From positions 49,579,925 to 49,643,924 of the forward strand of contig NC_031495.1 in NCBI RefSeq assembly GCF_000237925.1: 64,000 bases of DNA, in the 5' to 3' direction. Positions 48,776 through 62,900 of this stretch are shown here, in pieces. A program made the position numbers and the translations under genes. Position 1 is the first letter of the stretch. Each line of letters opens with the position of its first letter. The DNA comes from Schistosoma mansoni. Its lineage: Eukaryota > Platyhelminthes > Trematoda > Strigeidida > Schistosomatidae. The notes beneath the pieces are model-generated. The model saw nothing but the letters and a program-made list of their open reading frames with translations. It did not search any database and was not told the DNA's origin.

Positions 48776-49070
48776 AGCAAAGATGGACAGTGACTAGCCG
48801 TGGGATCCAGGATGCGCGTTTCGTTCTATTTAGGACTCGTCAGCTGGTTGTACCATCATCTCAGAGTTGATGTCCACTCTGGGATTCGAACCCAGTACCT
48901 TTCGCTTCAAACGCCATCGCGTTATCCACTCAGCTACTGAGTCCTGAAGGCCACTTGCTTGTACGATGGGGTGAAGTTGGAATTCACTTGGTATTTTTTG
49001 TTTGAATCCTCCCCTTTATATTTAGGACTGCAATTGATCAGTCTCTTATTGGCCTTAATTTACAAACATT
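48776..49070 (-). repeat. tRNA-derived SINE family B, first of a tandem pair
   Basis: It runs from GCAAAGATGGACAGTGACTA to GATCAGTCTCTTATTGGCC. The minus strand carries a clear B box (complement of GGGATTCGAACCC at 48881-48893) and A box (within TAGCTGAGTGGATAACGCGA). Confidence 0.85.
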
Positions 49071-49074
49071 GTAA

Positions 49075-49425
49075 GCAAAGATGGATAGTGGCTAGCAGTG
49101 GAATCCAGAACGCGCGTTTCGTCCTATTTCGCACTCCTCAGCTGGATGTATCTGCATCCCAAGGTTGACCTTCACTCGGGGACTTGAACCCAGTACCTTT
49201 CGCCTTAAACACAAACGTGTTATCCACTTAGCTACTGAGTCCTGGTAGCCACGTGCTTGTACAATGGGGTGAAGTTTGAATTCATATCGTATTGTTTGCT
49301 TGTATCTTCACATTGTTTTTTTAGGATTGCGATTGATCAGTACATCCAGGTGAAGAGTCCCAAATAGGAAGAGACGCGTTCTACGGGTTTCACTGTTAGC
49401 CACTATCCATCTTTGCTTATAATAA
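49075..49425 (-). repeat. tRNA-derived SINE family B, second of a tandem pair, fold-back end
   Basis: It begins GCAAAGATGGATAGTGGCTA directly after the previous copy and carries the same tRNA-like part, but then ends with an inverted terminus (GTTAGCCACTATCCATCTTT, GCTTATAA) at about 49395-49422. Confidence 0.82.
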
Positions 49426-50282
49426 TTCATTATTATTTGCTCTCTAAATACTAGTAGCTTCTATGCTAGTCCACCTCATTAAAACATTTGAATCCTCTTG
49501 AATTAACCAGTTTTCCTAAGTAATTTATAAGAATTTATTTGATATTTGATCTATATTCAATATTACAACTCACTTGAAGGTCACTCTTAAGGTCATTTCG
49601 ATGAATTAAAATAACATAATCTAGTTTAAACAAAATAAACTAATTCACTTATTAGCTAATCACTGATCAGTCAAATTTCGTCATTCATAAATTTTTTTAA
49701 AGAGAAATTATATCGCAATTAAAAGAAACAAAATTTCCCATAGACAAAAATGTTTCTCATATTTTCATTGATAAGTGAGAAAAGCAAAAAAAGAAACGAA
49801 CAATAAATAATTCAATATCCCACAGACATCTATAAATAAACGCCCAAGTTGAATTTTTTTATTTTTTTTAAAAAAATATTCACCTAAAAAGGTGTAAGAT
49901 AGTTTTTACAATCAAGTAGATATTAATAGTTAGTTAAGATTCTTCTTTTTATACAATTAAAAAAGGATAAGAACAACTGGGAAATTAAAAATTGAGGGGA
50001 ACAAACTTTGATTTTTTTTTGATGAATATTCTAGAATAAAATGATGAAGATGAAAATAGTTATATGGTATTCGAAAAAAAATATCAAAAAATTTACTGAT
50101 ATACATTTTCTAGTAATGTTTCTCTATGAATTAAAACAGCATCACTGAACTATTCAGTGAAGATATTTATCAATCTTTGCACTCATATAAGACATTCTTC
50201 ACTTTCATCGAGTTACTTGAGGAATTCTATTTTCTCAATATTTTCACGTCATTATTTCATTCAGAACATGAACATAAAAACA

Positions 50283-50540
50283 TTGTGGTGTGTGCTACTT
50301 ATATCGACATAAGTAGTATATAACGCGAGTCAGAAATAGAACGTCTTGCATTAGAAGATTGAGGAAGAAAGAACGGGAACAGAAAGAAATTTGTATGGAA
50401 ATACAGGAACCATGAAGCCTGAGATGATTGACTGACATTTTGCAAATGAAGAATTTACTGTATGGTTCTCGGATTTTACTATGATACTCTGTAATTCGTG
50501 TTCGAATACTTTCGGTTGTCCCCACCTGTATTCTCGTTCA
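50283..50540 (-). repeat. Repeat family C
   Basis: It begins TTGTGGTGTGTGCTACTTAT with an 18-bp imperfect palindrome (ACTTATATCGACATAAGT) and ends CCCCACCTGTATTCTCGTTC. The longer open frames on the minus strand here are not conserved with the other copies and are not taken as genes. Confidence 0.78.
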
Positions 50541-51973
50541 CTATAACATGTGTATTTAAATATATAAAACAACACAAAAAAACAAACTGCACTGATACTT
50601 TTAAAAGAAACAACCGTTGAAATTGAAAACATTTGGAAATTAAGAACCGGATAAAAAGATACGGTTTATATAAAATACCACACATGTTATCGTTCATTTT
50701 AAGATAAAAAGGGAGGAAAAGAAATCTGTATTCAATCTAAAAGGGTGAAAGAAAAAAGAAGAGTATGAATGCGATCATTGAAAGCAATGAAATAAATATT
50801 TTGTTTAATTTATAGACTGTTGTTTTCACTTGTTTAATGATTTAATTTAATAAGGATGTGCAGTGTTTCATAAGAGAATATTTATCAGAGAAAGCTTTTA
50901 ACTTCCTTCAGTAAAAAGTTTAGAACTTGGGTGTTTAGTACCACATTGCATAATTTAACCGGGATCAGTTAGTTAAAAGATTTGAGCTATTCACTTTTTG
51001 TCGCTTTTTTATGGAACAATATATTTCATTTTATTTATAACCTAACAGTAAGCTTCATTTCATGTTCTCCAGTTCATTGCAGATAGTAATAATGAACTAA
51101 GACAGTTTAATGTTATTTGTGATGTTTATTCTAATTGCAATATATTTTAGCTCTACCAACCTCGACGTCATCATTTTATTACATCAAACTATCCATTTTA
51201 CAGTTGCATCATCACATCTTTCGATATTCATTCACTGAGAGTATTTTTATATCAATAAAGTCAGTTCACTAATCACTCTGTTCATATCAATCCAAGCAAT
51301 CGATCCCAATCAACACAATTAATAAAAAGTTTGTAAATGATAAGGTTAAACTAAGTGAAATAACTAAACATAAATGAATGATGAAACACTTTACCATAAT
51401 CTCTATTTTTAAAGTATTTTAACATAAGGTTATTGTAATAGTAATATTACATTGAAACATCTTTACATGTCGACAATTTATAGACTATTCACAGCGTCTT
51501 ATTCATTTCAAGGTTAGCAGCCTAAAAATTCAGTTCCTTTATTTAGTGAGAATTTTCCTGTTTTTTGTTTCAGTGGTGTGTAAATTTTTCATATGTTAGT
51601 TAAAAAAACAGTAACAATAACAATTAGCAGTTTAGTAGATTATGTGTTATATTTATTCATTGTCATGCTGTCACTAAAACAGTGATGTTATTCGGTTAAG
51701 AATTTAGTAAAGAGGAAAGCTATAGATAACAAGTAATTGTATTGCACTTACATTAACAAAAGTTAATTTCTACTATGACCAGTCTTTGCACAAAGCAAAT
51801 TTGTCAAATTTTAGTGTAATTGGATATATATATATATATATATTACACGGATATTCATACACGTCTTATTACGTTGAATGGTAAATTGTAATAGATAGAA
51901 AGCCTGACAATTAAGTTTCAGTTTGGTTACCATAAGTCTATAAAGAGTATTTGCAATAAAAACATAACTAGAA
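50541..51973. other. AT-rich region without recognised features
   Basis: No supported exon. A short TA tract lies at 51827-51842. Confidence 0.5.
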
Positions 51974-52262
51974 GGGGTTTTGTGGAGATTTCACTATTTT
52001 CATGGTTGAAAGCATGAGTCAATTGAAGCTAGACCACCTAGGAAAACCTGGAAGCACTAGACGGTCATTTCGTCCTATTGTGGGACTCCTCAGCAGTGCG
52101 TATCCACGAGCCGGCTCAATGATCTATCGGTTAAGTGCTCTGGCGCGAGACCAGTAGGTCCTGGGTTCGAACCTCGTGAGGCGGGGTCGTGGATGCGCAG
52201 TGCTTCCAGGTTTTCCTTGGTGGTCTAGTTTCAATTGACTAATGCTTTCAACTATGAAAAAC
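51974..52262. repeat. Sm-alpha-like SINE, longest fold-back copy
   Basis: The left arm (about 51974-52108) is the complement of the SINE 3' body and tail, from AGGGGTTTTGTGGAGATTTC to GGACTCCTCAGCAGTGCGTA. It joins head-on to a plus-strand copy with an intact tRNA-like head (GAGCCGGCTCAATGATCTAT, CCTGGGTTCGAACCTCG) that ends in the same 3' body, shortened internally. Confidence 0.85.
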
Positions 52263-54478
52263 ATAACTGTTTATAGTCATACGATTACTACTTAATTAAA
52301 TTGAGTTGCTTTTTTCACAAAAGTCACTAAGGAAAGTTATTTTCCAGTCAGAAGTTTACAAATTAATTTATGAAGTGAGGTAATAATTTATTTAAAATGA
52401 AAGTTATTTAGAAGAAAAATTATGTCCAGTTAGATTGTATATATGAAATTGATACCGTTTTTTGCCTTACTTTTAGTTCAGTAATTCTAAAACTAAACAA
52501 TAAGTAACCGAAACCAATAAATGACTTTTCATATTTATATCATAATCTGAATAGTTTAGTTTGATTTGCATTGAATTAGATGATATAATGTTAGATGTTC
52601 ACCTTTTCTACCAACGACAAAGAGAAAAGTTAACTTATTCTAAGTTAAACAGAGATTAATAAACGTTTTGTAATAGCTTAGAGTGGCTAGCTAATAGTAC
52701 TTAAATTAAATTTAAACAATCAATCAGCTGCAACTTTACAAATATTTGATTCAATGAAGATGAACATTACTGAGTTTGAAATAAGTTTTCAACACAAACC
52801 GAAATTAGGTTGGGAATAACTAGAAACCTTGTATATTTATAATCATTTAATGCTCACGCCAGTCATTAGCTGTCAGATGAACCAAGAAAGTTCTTGTGAT
52901 TGCTATAATCTTTCGATGCTAATTAATAATTCAGATTTAACCGTTGAAAATCGACTGGTTGACATTTCTAATGCATAACAGCTTAGAAATTAGTTCAACT
53001 TATACCTTGGTATCTCGTTAATAGGTAATTTTTCAATATTGATGACAGAGACCTCGAAATTCGTAGTTGATTATTGAAGCGTTTTCACTAATAGTTGATA
53101 GTTCTATATATGACATCATTTTGCTGTAGAAATCAAATTCAAATAACCTCTAAATAAGGCTCTTCGAATCAACCTCGTGTAATGACCATTACGATTAACC
53201 TATTAAGATAAATGAAGCTGCAAGGAAAACGGACTCCCTATTAAGTTCAAACTTGAAACTCAGGTTATATACTACTACTGAACAGTGAATGATTTCCCAT
53301 TGCCAAGTTTTAACCAATACATTATTGAGTGAGTGAAATAGATTTAGTTACTGTTATAACATCAGACAAACATGTGATTGATATTTTATTTCCAGGTAGG
53401 AAGAACCTAAACATGTTCTTAGAATCGAGCCTAGACGGCATTTTTTTACTTTGTGGTTGTTTAAATCTACTTCCATAGTCGAATCTTGTACACATTTATT
53501 TATATATATTACGTTTCAACCAAATGAGTTAAAAAAAACGTGTTTCGCTAATGCTGTATACATTTTCCAATATATATTTTAGAGAGTAGGCTAATCATTA
53601 TAACAACATCCATCTGGATATTATACAAAGAAGTGTGATGCACAATTTGAATGATTTTGATTTAGACAGACTAGTTATTAGGTTAACACTTAAAATTATA
53701 GTTTAACCATGCACCTTTTCAACGTCTTTAGTCCTACATTAGTTTTCTAGGAAGTCCTCACCTTTAAAAGGTTTCAATGGTTTTGTTTCTGGTATAATAA
53801 TCAGTGTCTTTAAAATTCAAATGTAGAACAATTTGAAAACAGTCGGTTGCCAGAAATATAATTCTTCATAGGAAATTTAAATTTTGATTATACTTTAAAC
53901 TTTCCATAATACTGACTTCTTAATAACTCATTAGTAATTCCATTGATTCTATAGTGACCTTTATTATCATATAAACACTCTTAATAAATTTTATTTACTT
54001 GTTCGCTTATTCTGGTTGTCTTCTATTTGATTTTCTTGAGTAATTCACATTTTTTATCAATTCAGATACGAGGTTTTGTAGTCATATACTTAGTGGATGT
54101 TTTTCTCATGAATGTTAATATAAGGTGAAGAAAAAAGACAGAAACTCTTGAACCATATTCTAATTCTATTTTCATTTTACGGTTACAGTCGTCGATAAGA
54201 ACTTAAAACCTAATACAACAAAACATATTTTATGCAGTATGATCATTCAAATCCCAGATCTGTTGAAGGCTAGGTAACTAAGAGTATTAATCAGCTTTCG
54301 TTTTCCAATCTTCTGATCCTGGTTAGACATGTTACGGCCTCTCATAAACAAAAGCGTTCAGTAGTGTTCGTCGTATTATTGAATGGCACCAAATAAGTTT
54401 CTAATAGTAAATACTGAAAAATAGCCAGTTTGCTCTAGTGACAATGTACTGAGCATTAAACATTATGAAACGTTAAAC
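52263..54478. other. AT-rich region without recognised features
   Basis: No supported exon or repeat. Confidence 0.45.
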
Positions 54479-54490
54479 CATAAGATAACT

Positions 54491-55094
54491 TTTTAGGTAT
54501 CATTACCAAGTTTTGATTTGATAATTTTGAATAAATTGAGCATTGGGTAGTTTGTTATAAATAAATTAATATATTTGTAATATCCCAATGAGCAGAAAAA
54601 TTAAATTTTCTGACGTTTCGTGACTTAGTGTAAGCCACTTCTTCATAGTATAAATAACCAAATTAACATTAATCCAAGTTTAAATAGTACAACGGAACAA
54701 TCCAAGAATATTAGGTGATCAATCAAAAACAGGTCTGAATAAATCAATGTCAAGTCATTTCATTTCGGTTAAAGTGATTCATAAGGGATATGTATGTAAT
54801 TTTGTGTGTATGTATGCATTGTTAATGACGAAAAATGTGTGACCTTTATAATGACAAAGGATAGAGTTTAATTTGTAATATAATGGTGTGAAATTGTAAA
54901 TGATATCAGGCTACGTGACTGGGATAGATAGTCCAAGTAGGATGTATGGTAAGGCCTTCCTTTCTATTGAGAGCAGTGGGATAAATGTGAATTTGGTTAT
55001 TTATTCTCTGAAGTAGTGGCTTACACTGAGTCACGAAACGTCAGAAAATCTAATTTTTCTACTCGTTGGGATATTACAAATATATTAATTTATT
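54491..55094 (-). mobile_element. Internally deleted Penelope-like element with 12-bp target duplication
   Basis: Both ends match the longer element at 30388-33223: the left ~470 bp including the start of the endonuclease-side untranslated region, and a short right end inverted relative to the left. The coding interior is absent. CATAAGATAACT at 54479-54490 and 55095-55106 flanks it exactly. It appears to be a non-autonomous copy. Confidence 0.88.
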
Positions 55095-55329
55095 CATAAG
55101 ATAACTGCTTATTAAGATGTATATTCGAACTTGAACGTTGCAAAGTCATTTTATGTAATGTTTTATAATTTTTTCTTCCTTTTTCGATTTATGTAAATCT
55201 AACTTTCTCTGTAATTAACAAAACTTTGATGAAATTCCAATGATAATAATAATAAATTTTTCCTTTCCTATTAAAATCATAGTAAACAATAAATAAAATT
55301 GTAACTTTTAACAATCGGTACTTCTTTAG

Positions 55330-56894
55330 GAATTTTAGCCAATGCTAAAAAAATGGAACAATTACGAATAAAACAAAACTTTCAATGTGTACCAGTGTAC
55401 TGTAATTTATCTATCGTTCAGTGTTTACTATTGTAATAATCAAATGTAGAATGTTGCTTCTTAGTAGTTACATAATGTTTTATGTGTTGTGGATTTCAAA
55501 ATTTTGCTACATTAGAAAAAACTAGTGGATAAATATATTAATTAGCACAAATTTCGGCTAATGATGTTCGTCAGTTATAGTCATTCATACTGTTGAACTG
55601 AGATGACTAGTAACAGATTGTACTGTAAAGAAATAAACGACATAGAATTGCTATATATATATATATGTATATATATACTTTATCTAAAATACATAGTTTT
55701 ATCTGTTAAATATTTAAACTATATATATATACTTTATCTAAAATACATAGTTTTATCTGATTGTTTGCTGTAAAAACTAATAATCTAACTCAGACAGTGT
55801 TCTAATGTAACACTGGGTATTTCTTCATTATTCAAATAAGAAGGCATGGAAATAAAACATAGTTCTGTAGACTTTTAATTTGTAGAATCCTATATTTCCC
55901 CAGTGTTTTGTAATACGACAACAGTATATAAGAATGTAGTGAACTATTATCAGCACATGCTTTGTGCTAGTGATTTCGCTCAGATGAATGACGCGAGTTT
56001 CACGACCAAACCAACCAGCCCAAAGAACAAAACTCCACCGAAATCAACTATCTGAGCAACAAATCTTCTTCACCATCTCATTATCCTCTATAACAATACA
56101 AGATTTTGGGTTATGTGTGTGGCAGTAATCACATGTACTTACTAATTCTGAGACTAAGATAAATATTTTATCAGCCATGTTCGTTCAGATATCGTAATGC
56201 AAACATCCTCGTAGATAGATTAAGACAATGCTCCAACTGTTAAATTGTAAGGAAAGGATGGATTCCAAATAGTAGACACTTATGAGTAAAAATGGACAGG
56301 GAACTGGATCTAGTTGCACAAAATCAACTAAAATTATCGGACAAAACTTTCCTATTTATTTTAAATATGGTACTATTATTTCAAATGATCGATTTCTAAC
56401 AATTTTTCACCAAACAATGAAAAATCATGAAAGCTTATTCATATTCAAGAATTGTTGTACCTTTAGAAGAAAACATGTGGTTAAAGTTTTAAGATAAATT
56501 ACTTATGTTAACTTTGAATGTTATTATTTGAATTTGTCAGGACTGAAATCTGATTTCCCTACTTTGAATAAAACCAAGATGCAGATTGTGTGATATTATC
56601 GAATTGCAAATAATTTCGACGTTATGAAACATCATAAAACTTATATTGACCTTTGTTTAACTTCCCAAACAAAAAATCCTACTAAGAATATAAAAAAAAC
56701 TGTAGGACCCACCAAAACGAACTTTAAAATATTTGACAGGTCTTTTAAAGTTCACTATTGAAAGAACTTTAGAAAAATTACCTACTCTTAGAGCTCACAG
56801 ATTTTCGGAATGATGCAACATATATTGTACAAATGAAATAATGTGGCTTCTCAATAAGAAGTAGATAAAACGCTTCATAAAGTCAAGTCCATTG

Positions 56895-56932
<38 letters not shown>

Positions 56933-59900
56933 CGAAACAAACCAGTATCACCGATGGAAAAGTTTTCTTGATATAGAAACAAATAAGAATCTAAATGTCT
57001 TAGTGTTATATACCAATAAAATATAGATTAACAAAAATCTTAAATAACATCAAAATAGCTGACTATGAAACAACTGGATAAATGCTATTGTTTAGATTAA
57101 TTACCATCTCATTCATCTGTTTCAATCAGGAGAACCGGTTGTAAAAATAAATTAACATAATACCCTTATGTTAAATCTGATCAGTAATGACTTTTAACTT
57201 CAGAATCATAAATCTTTGTCAACAAAACTACTATTATATGAAACAATGTTTTTTTCAAATATCATCTTTTTAACCATAAGTACTAGTTTCCCTGAATTTA
57301 CGCCTGAATATTCCTAATACACATATTGAACCTTATCATCAACTTTTCTCACTGTTTTCTTTAGTGAAATTGAAAGTTTTCATTGAATGTCGTCGTGACT
57401 GTTCAACTAAATGTAATCATAGTCTATTTGTTTATCTGGCTAATGAAGTAAGTAATATTTATAATATTTGAAATCAATATATTGATTATATTGGGTAATA
57501 TAACTAATGTTCTTTATAGAATTTTTCTACAACTTCAATGTTAACCATTCACTGATGATGTATGTATTTCCAATCCGAATACCTCTGCTTATAAATGTAC
57601 CATTATCATTCAATCAATTACATTGGGAAAAAATTACACAACATATCACTTGAAAATAATAAAAAAACTTGTGGACAAAGAAACCGAAAACAAAATGAAA
57701 TTCCCTTTCTTTTATTACTTCAGCATAATTAAAAAAGATATTTGATGTTTTCTCACGAAAATGAATTAAAATGTAACTAATAAAATGTAGTCATTTCTTC
57801 TTTTAACGTACATGTAAATTTGTAGTTATACGCAGAATGTAAATGTTTTTTTGTTATATTTACTAACGTATAAAACAATTTACATCGTGTGTACTACTAG
57901 TCTTAGAGTGAATCACATTCACTATCCCCTTAATTTTATTCCAGTATTCTGTATAAATAACTATTTCATAGTTGGAAATATTTATGGTCATAAACTTTGT
58001 ACTGAATGAATAGTTTGAAAGTGTTTTACCAGCAGAAGACAGACATGATTCCACCACTTGTCCACATATATAAAGTGAGTATTTACAGAAACAACTTCAA
58101 TGTTCAGACTAATACTTATTAGACAGAGATAGTAGAGAAAACTTGTAGCTCAAGTGGATGATGTTCGTAGAGTATCTTTCTCTGAACTAGATGATTTAAT
58201 CGTGAAGTTTTCATAACTTTTCTGAATAACATCGTCAACATAGATTTCAGATAGAAGTGGGGTATTCGGATCTCTCCTCATGTTACCAACTACTACTACT
58301 ACCCATTTCATCCTATCACATTTCTAAAAAACTTTGGTATTATTTACTTTCACCAACAAAATTATATTTATGTGTGGAAAATAAGATAGTAAAAATTTCT
58401 TAAATCATACCGCGAATAAGCTGTTGATTTGGTTTACAAAAATAAAATATTGTTGTTGTATTCTGTTTATTGTCTTGATATTTTTTCACATTTGGAATTT
58501 CCAGATTTTTAAAAATAAAGTGGATCGTTGTTTTAAGTAATGATCACCAAATCTGTTGACTGGTTTCTTAATGTCAGGAAATAAGTTTTTTGCTAGTAAG
58601 GTTTATTAACACTGAAACTAGTGCTTTAAAATCTCCTGTCTATCTGTGTCCAACGTGTTGACCATTTGTCTTCGTTCGATCCATCAACATCGACCGACTA
58701 GTCAATCGAAATAGCACAACCTCTGACTGCCAGAATATTAGCTCTCCTGATGTTGGGACGGGGTGGAGTAGTTACAAATCGTATACCATATGTTTGGTAC
58801 TTATAGGAAAGTACAACATGATCACTATTCACTAGTGGAGGAAGGTGCTAAATGTCGACAACATCTTCACAGTTGTGTGTGAGGACAAGGTCTAGCAATG
58901 ATGGGTCATGTTCCAAGTCAATATGTGTCGGTTTTACGATACATTGTACAAGTGCACATTAAATAATTGTTGATAATAGGTCAATGTCGAAACTCCCATC
59001 TGAAGCTGTGAGCTCTATCCTGTTGATCTACGGTGCGTTGAAGTCTCCAATGATGAGACGACATTCTGCCTTACTCCAAGAACAGATGTGTCTTAGAAAG
59101 TCGTCAGAAAGACAACACGGACTACGACATATTCCTCCTATAGTCACTAACCCGTTTCTAGACCTAATTGTACAACATTCTACCTCACATGTACCACTAA
59201 TATGCGCCTCCGATATGATCGATTGTATGCGAAAGTTATTCCTAACATATAACACTATACCTCCTCCCTTGAGACTTATAACTGTTTCACTTCTAATACA
59301 GATGTAGCCTGCAATGATGGTAGAACAGTTTATATCTACGGTGAGCCAAGTTTCTTTGACAACAGTTATATCGAAACTTAATTCATACACCACCAAACTT
59401 AGCTCGGACCTTTTATTTGAAGACTATGGGCATTCGTGTAGCTCACGTTTAAGGTGTTTTGAGAATATTACGTTTTATCCATACAGGTTGCGGAAGCATT
59501 GGCTTCCAAGACCTGACTACCCGAAAACCCTTAATCATGAGGTTCGTTTCGCTATTTAACTTTCCAGTTCTTAACTCCGTAAGAGTATTCTTCCACTTGA
59601 TTCGATCCTCAAGCGGCTGATGTCGTCGAATACGAATATTTGAATCACGAGTTTTGTGTGAGTTATTCAATACTACTTTCTTTCTTCGAAATTCCCGAGT
59701 ACTAACTTCAATATCCTTCTTTGTTGGGTCTCGCCTCGAACCCATTTACCAAGTCTTATTATTTTAGTGATAAGTACCCCTGAAACCTCATCAGGCAGTA
59801 CATTCCTGAGGACAATTTCCGCTAACTGTAGATCGCGTGCTTGTCTTTTAGTAGGGTCATTGTCTTTCGACTCTTCTAGATTCCAAATAATTAAAATAGG

Positions 59901-62900
59901 AACGTGTTTAACTTTTTTATAAGTCATGTTCACGGCTTTGGACCGTGATGTCAGATTCTGCCTGTTAACTGCTGGTATCTTACTGTTAGCTTTCCTTGTA
60001 ACAGTGTCGTGTGAGTCGAGCGAATGACTAACGACAATGTTTGATGAGGTCAAACTTTTCCCATCTACGATAGGGCTAAATATTGCCTTACTTTCGGACT
60101 TTGGTGGAGTAATCTTGGAGGATAATTCATACGTATGTTGAATGCATGTATCCAGGTGAATAACTAAGCGAGAACTAAAACATTCATCATATGTGTATGT
60201 TATTTGCTTCATTCTTACATTCGTTGTAAAAATAAACTAAACGTATTATACGTTTCTTACTGCTGATTCACATTTTTCATGCTCCATTCAATTCTTCTTA
60301 CATCATCATTATTTATGGCGGTAAATAGTTGTCCTAAACTTTCTTTGACTTTAAGAAAACGACAGATTTTAATGGTTTAGCTGCTTATCTGTACTCTTTA
60401 CATTTCCTGAACGCCTTAGTGAAAAAAGCTGGAATATACTCTCTTGCTTCTTAATTACAAAACATTTTACAAAAACAAAGGGCCATATATTTTGTCAGGT
60501 AGTCTCTCTTCCTATATGATGTCAATCATCAAAAATTCCCAATTTTTACTGGAAACGTTTTATGTATTCTGAAGAAAATGATCTTGTTTCATCTCTATTT
60601 TACACACAATATAATATCAAGTAATCACTTAAAAAGTGTTTGCTATTTTCAATACTTTCACTTCAAGCTCAATGTTCTAAGTGAAATACAATGACTTTGT
60701 TGAAAGAATGAAAATCTTGAATATTTGCTTATAGATATGAATTAGATTGCTAGATCATAATACATGAAGTTTTGACCATAAACATAAATAAAAGTTTGAT
60801 TTCAATGTAAACCGCTTAGGTTTCGTGCTAACATTCACAATTTTCATCTGGCGTACCAGTGGAGGGTAGGGGGTCACCATGACTGTGTTAAGGGTATGTA
60901 CTTCTTATTATTTTCTGTAAATCTTCTTTACTGAAATATGTATTAATGAATCCCAATTATGTACTCAAAATAGTCCTTGACATTTAATTGACACACACAA
61001 CTACATTAACATGAATTTCCCTAAATTAATAAATTATAATAAGTAATATTGTCTTTTTTTACACTAATTACTTGTTTGATTTTATTTTTTTACTCATAGA
61101 ATGAATGTTACAGTTGTTTGATTGAGTGTATGTCTGCCTTTACACAACAGGCAGAGAAAGTTGGAGTAAGTCAACATTTTTCAGAATTATTAGTAACTAT
61201 TTAAAACACATAGGTAGTTAAGATCATTATCCGTATTTCCCAATCTTGATCTGATCCTATCGAACAGATGGGCTATTTAGTAACTAAGCTGAGTAGTTAT
61301 ACACTGAACTAACCTTTTGATATGATGAAGTATGAAATAAATGCATAGTAAGGCAGTAATTCCATAAGAGAGTAAATAGCTTATAGCATTTCAACAACTA
61401 AAATCAGCTCACTTATCAAATGGATGCCGTTGGTGCGAACGTAAATGCTCAGATTTCGTGTTGGATAGTAAGCATTAGTAGAATTATAGAAAACCCTGAA
61501 TGAAATAATTTCATCTCCGAAATTCAAACTTAGTTCACTAACCAGAAGTATTCCTAATGAGCAATCCAAACAGTAAATAACCAGCGATATGAAAATACGT
61601 ATTGGGCACTTAACCTAGGGTCAATGATTTGTAAGATTTGATAAACACTAAGTTCATTTGTTATCAGTAGTTGATAGGCTAATTGATCAGTCAATTATCA
61701 CTAAGTTAGTTATTTAGGAATTCTTTTGCTAATCGAATAGATTAATGACGTCATCTGTGACTGTGGAGCTAGATGATATGCGATTCTAAATCAACTGGAA
61801 GTATCAATCCTTGCAAAATTTTACGTATCTCCTGTTAATGATGACCAGTTAACGTGAAAACTTCTTCTACAACTTCTTAACAGTTGCCTTTGACCATTCA
61901 AACAAATGACAGCTGTGCTTTGAAAAATCCCACTATATACCAAGTCGATAAGTAGTTGTTTGTCAGTGAGGTAGGCATAATTTCAACTTACTATGAGTTT
62001 AAAATTAATTTTCAGCATTCAAAGACTACATACCTATTCAGTTTACTTCATTATTATTATACATTCATATTATTGAACAAAAGGTTTAAAATAAATAATA
62101 TTTGAAAAATAACGCAAAATAATCATGCTCTACATTAAATATGAGGAATGTAAAGGATAACTACAAAAAAAGAAAGTAATGGACCACTAATTTCTAAAGT
62201 CAATGAGTACAGACTATAAATACTTTATTTAACTTTATCGGTTAAGTGCTCTGGTGTGAGACTGGTAGGTCCTGGGTTCGAATCTCGCGAGTGCGGGATC
62301 GTGGATGCTCACTACTGAGGAGCCCCATAATAGGACGAAACGGCCGTCCAGTTCTTCCAGGTTTTCCATGGTGGTCTAGCTTCAATTGACTCATGATTTC
62401 AATTATGAAAAATATTGAAATCTCCACAAAACCCTTTCTGAAGAAGTTTAAAAACAATTTGATTATTTGTAGTATGGAATCATGTTACTGTGGTCAAGGT
62501 TTTGATTTTATACAAAGAAATATTGACCTCAAAAGCTACATCATTGCCTCATGTTCACCAATCAACATATCCACTTTCCTATTTGGATAAATTGAAAGAG
62601 ATAGTTTATTAAACAGTATGTGTTTAGGGTCAACCACCAAAGATCCAATACAGAGGATTTCTATCTATCACATCTAGTCGAAAAGACGAAACATTCGGTT
62701 ATTTTTATACACTGATATACATAAATTTGTCTAAGATATTCGAGTTGTAACTAGAAGATTCAAATTTTGAGTTTCCCAGTGGAATCTTTTAATTGACAGG
62801 GAATCTAGGTTCCCTGATTATTTTAACCAGATTCCGACTGATTGAAATTTATATATTTCAAGCTCTTTCCTTTAATATACTTACCACATACCTTATACTT

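Noticed and set aside
50295-50697. Three overlapping minus-strand frames
   Set aside because: They lie mostly in repeat family C; the frames are not kept in the copies at 46953 and 16662.
58984-59559. Plus-strand open frames at 58984-59307 and 59314-59559
   Set aside because: They overlap the minus-strand LINE endonuclease, which has clear family motifs.
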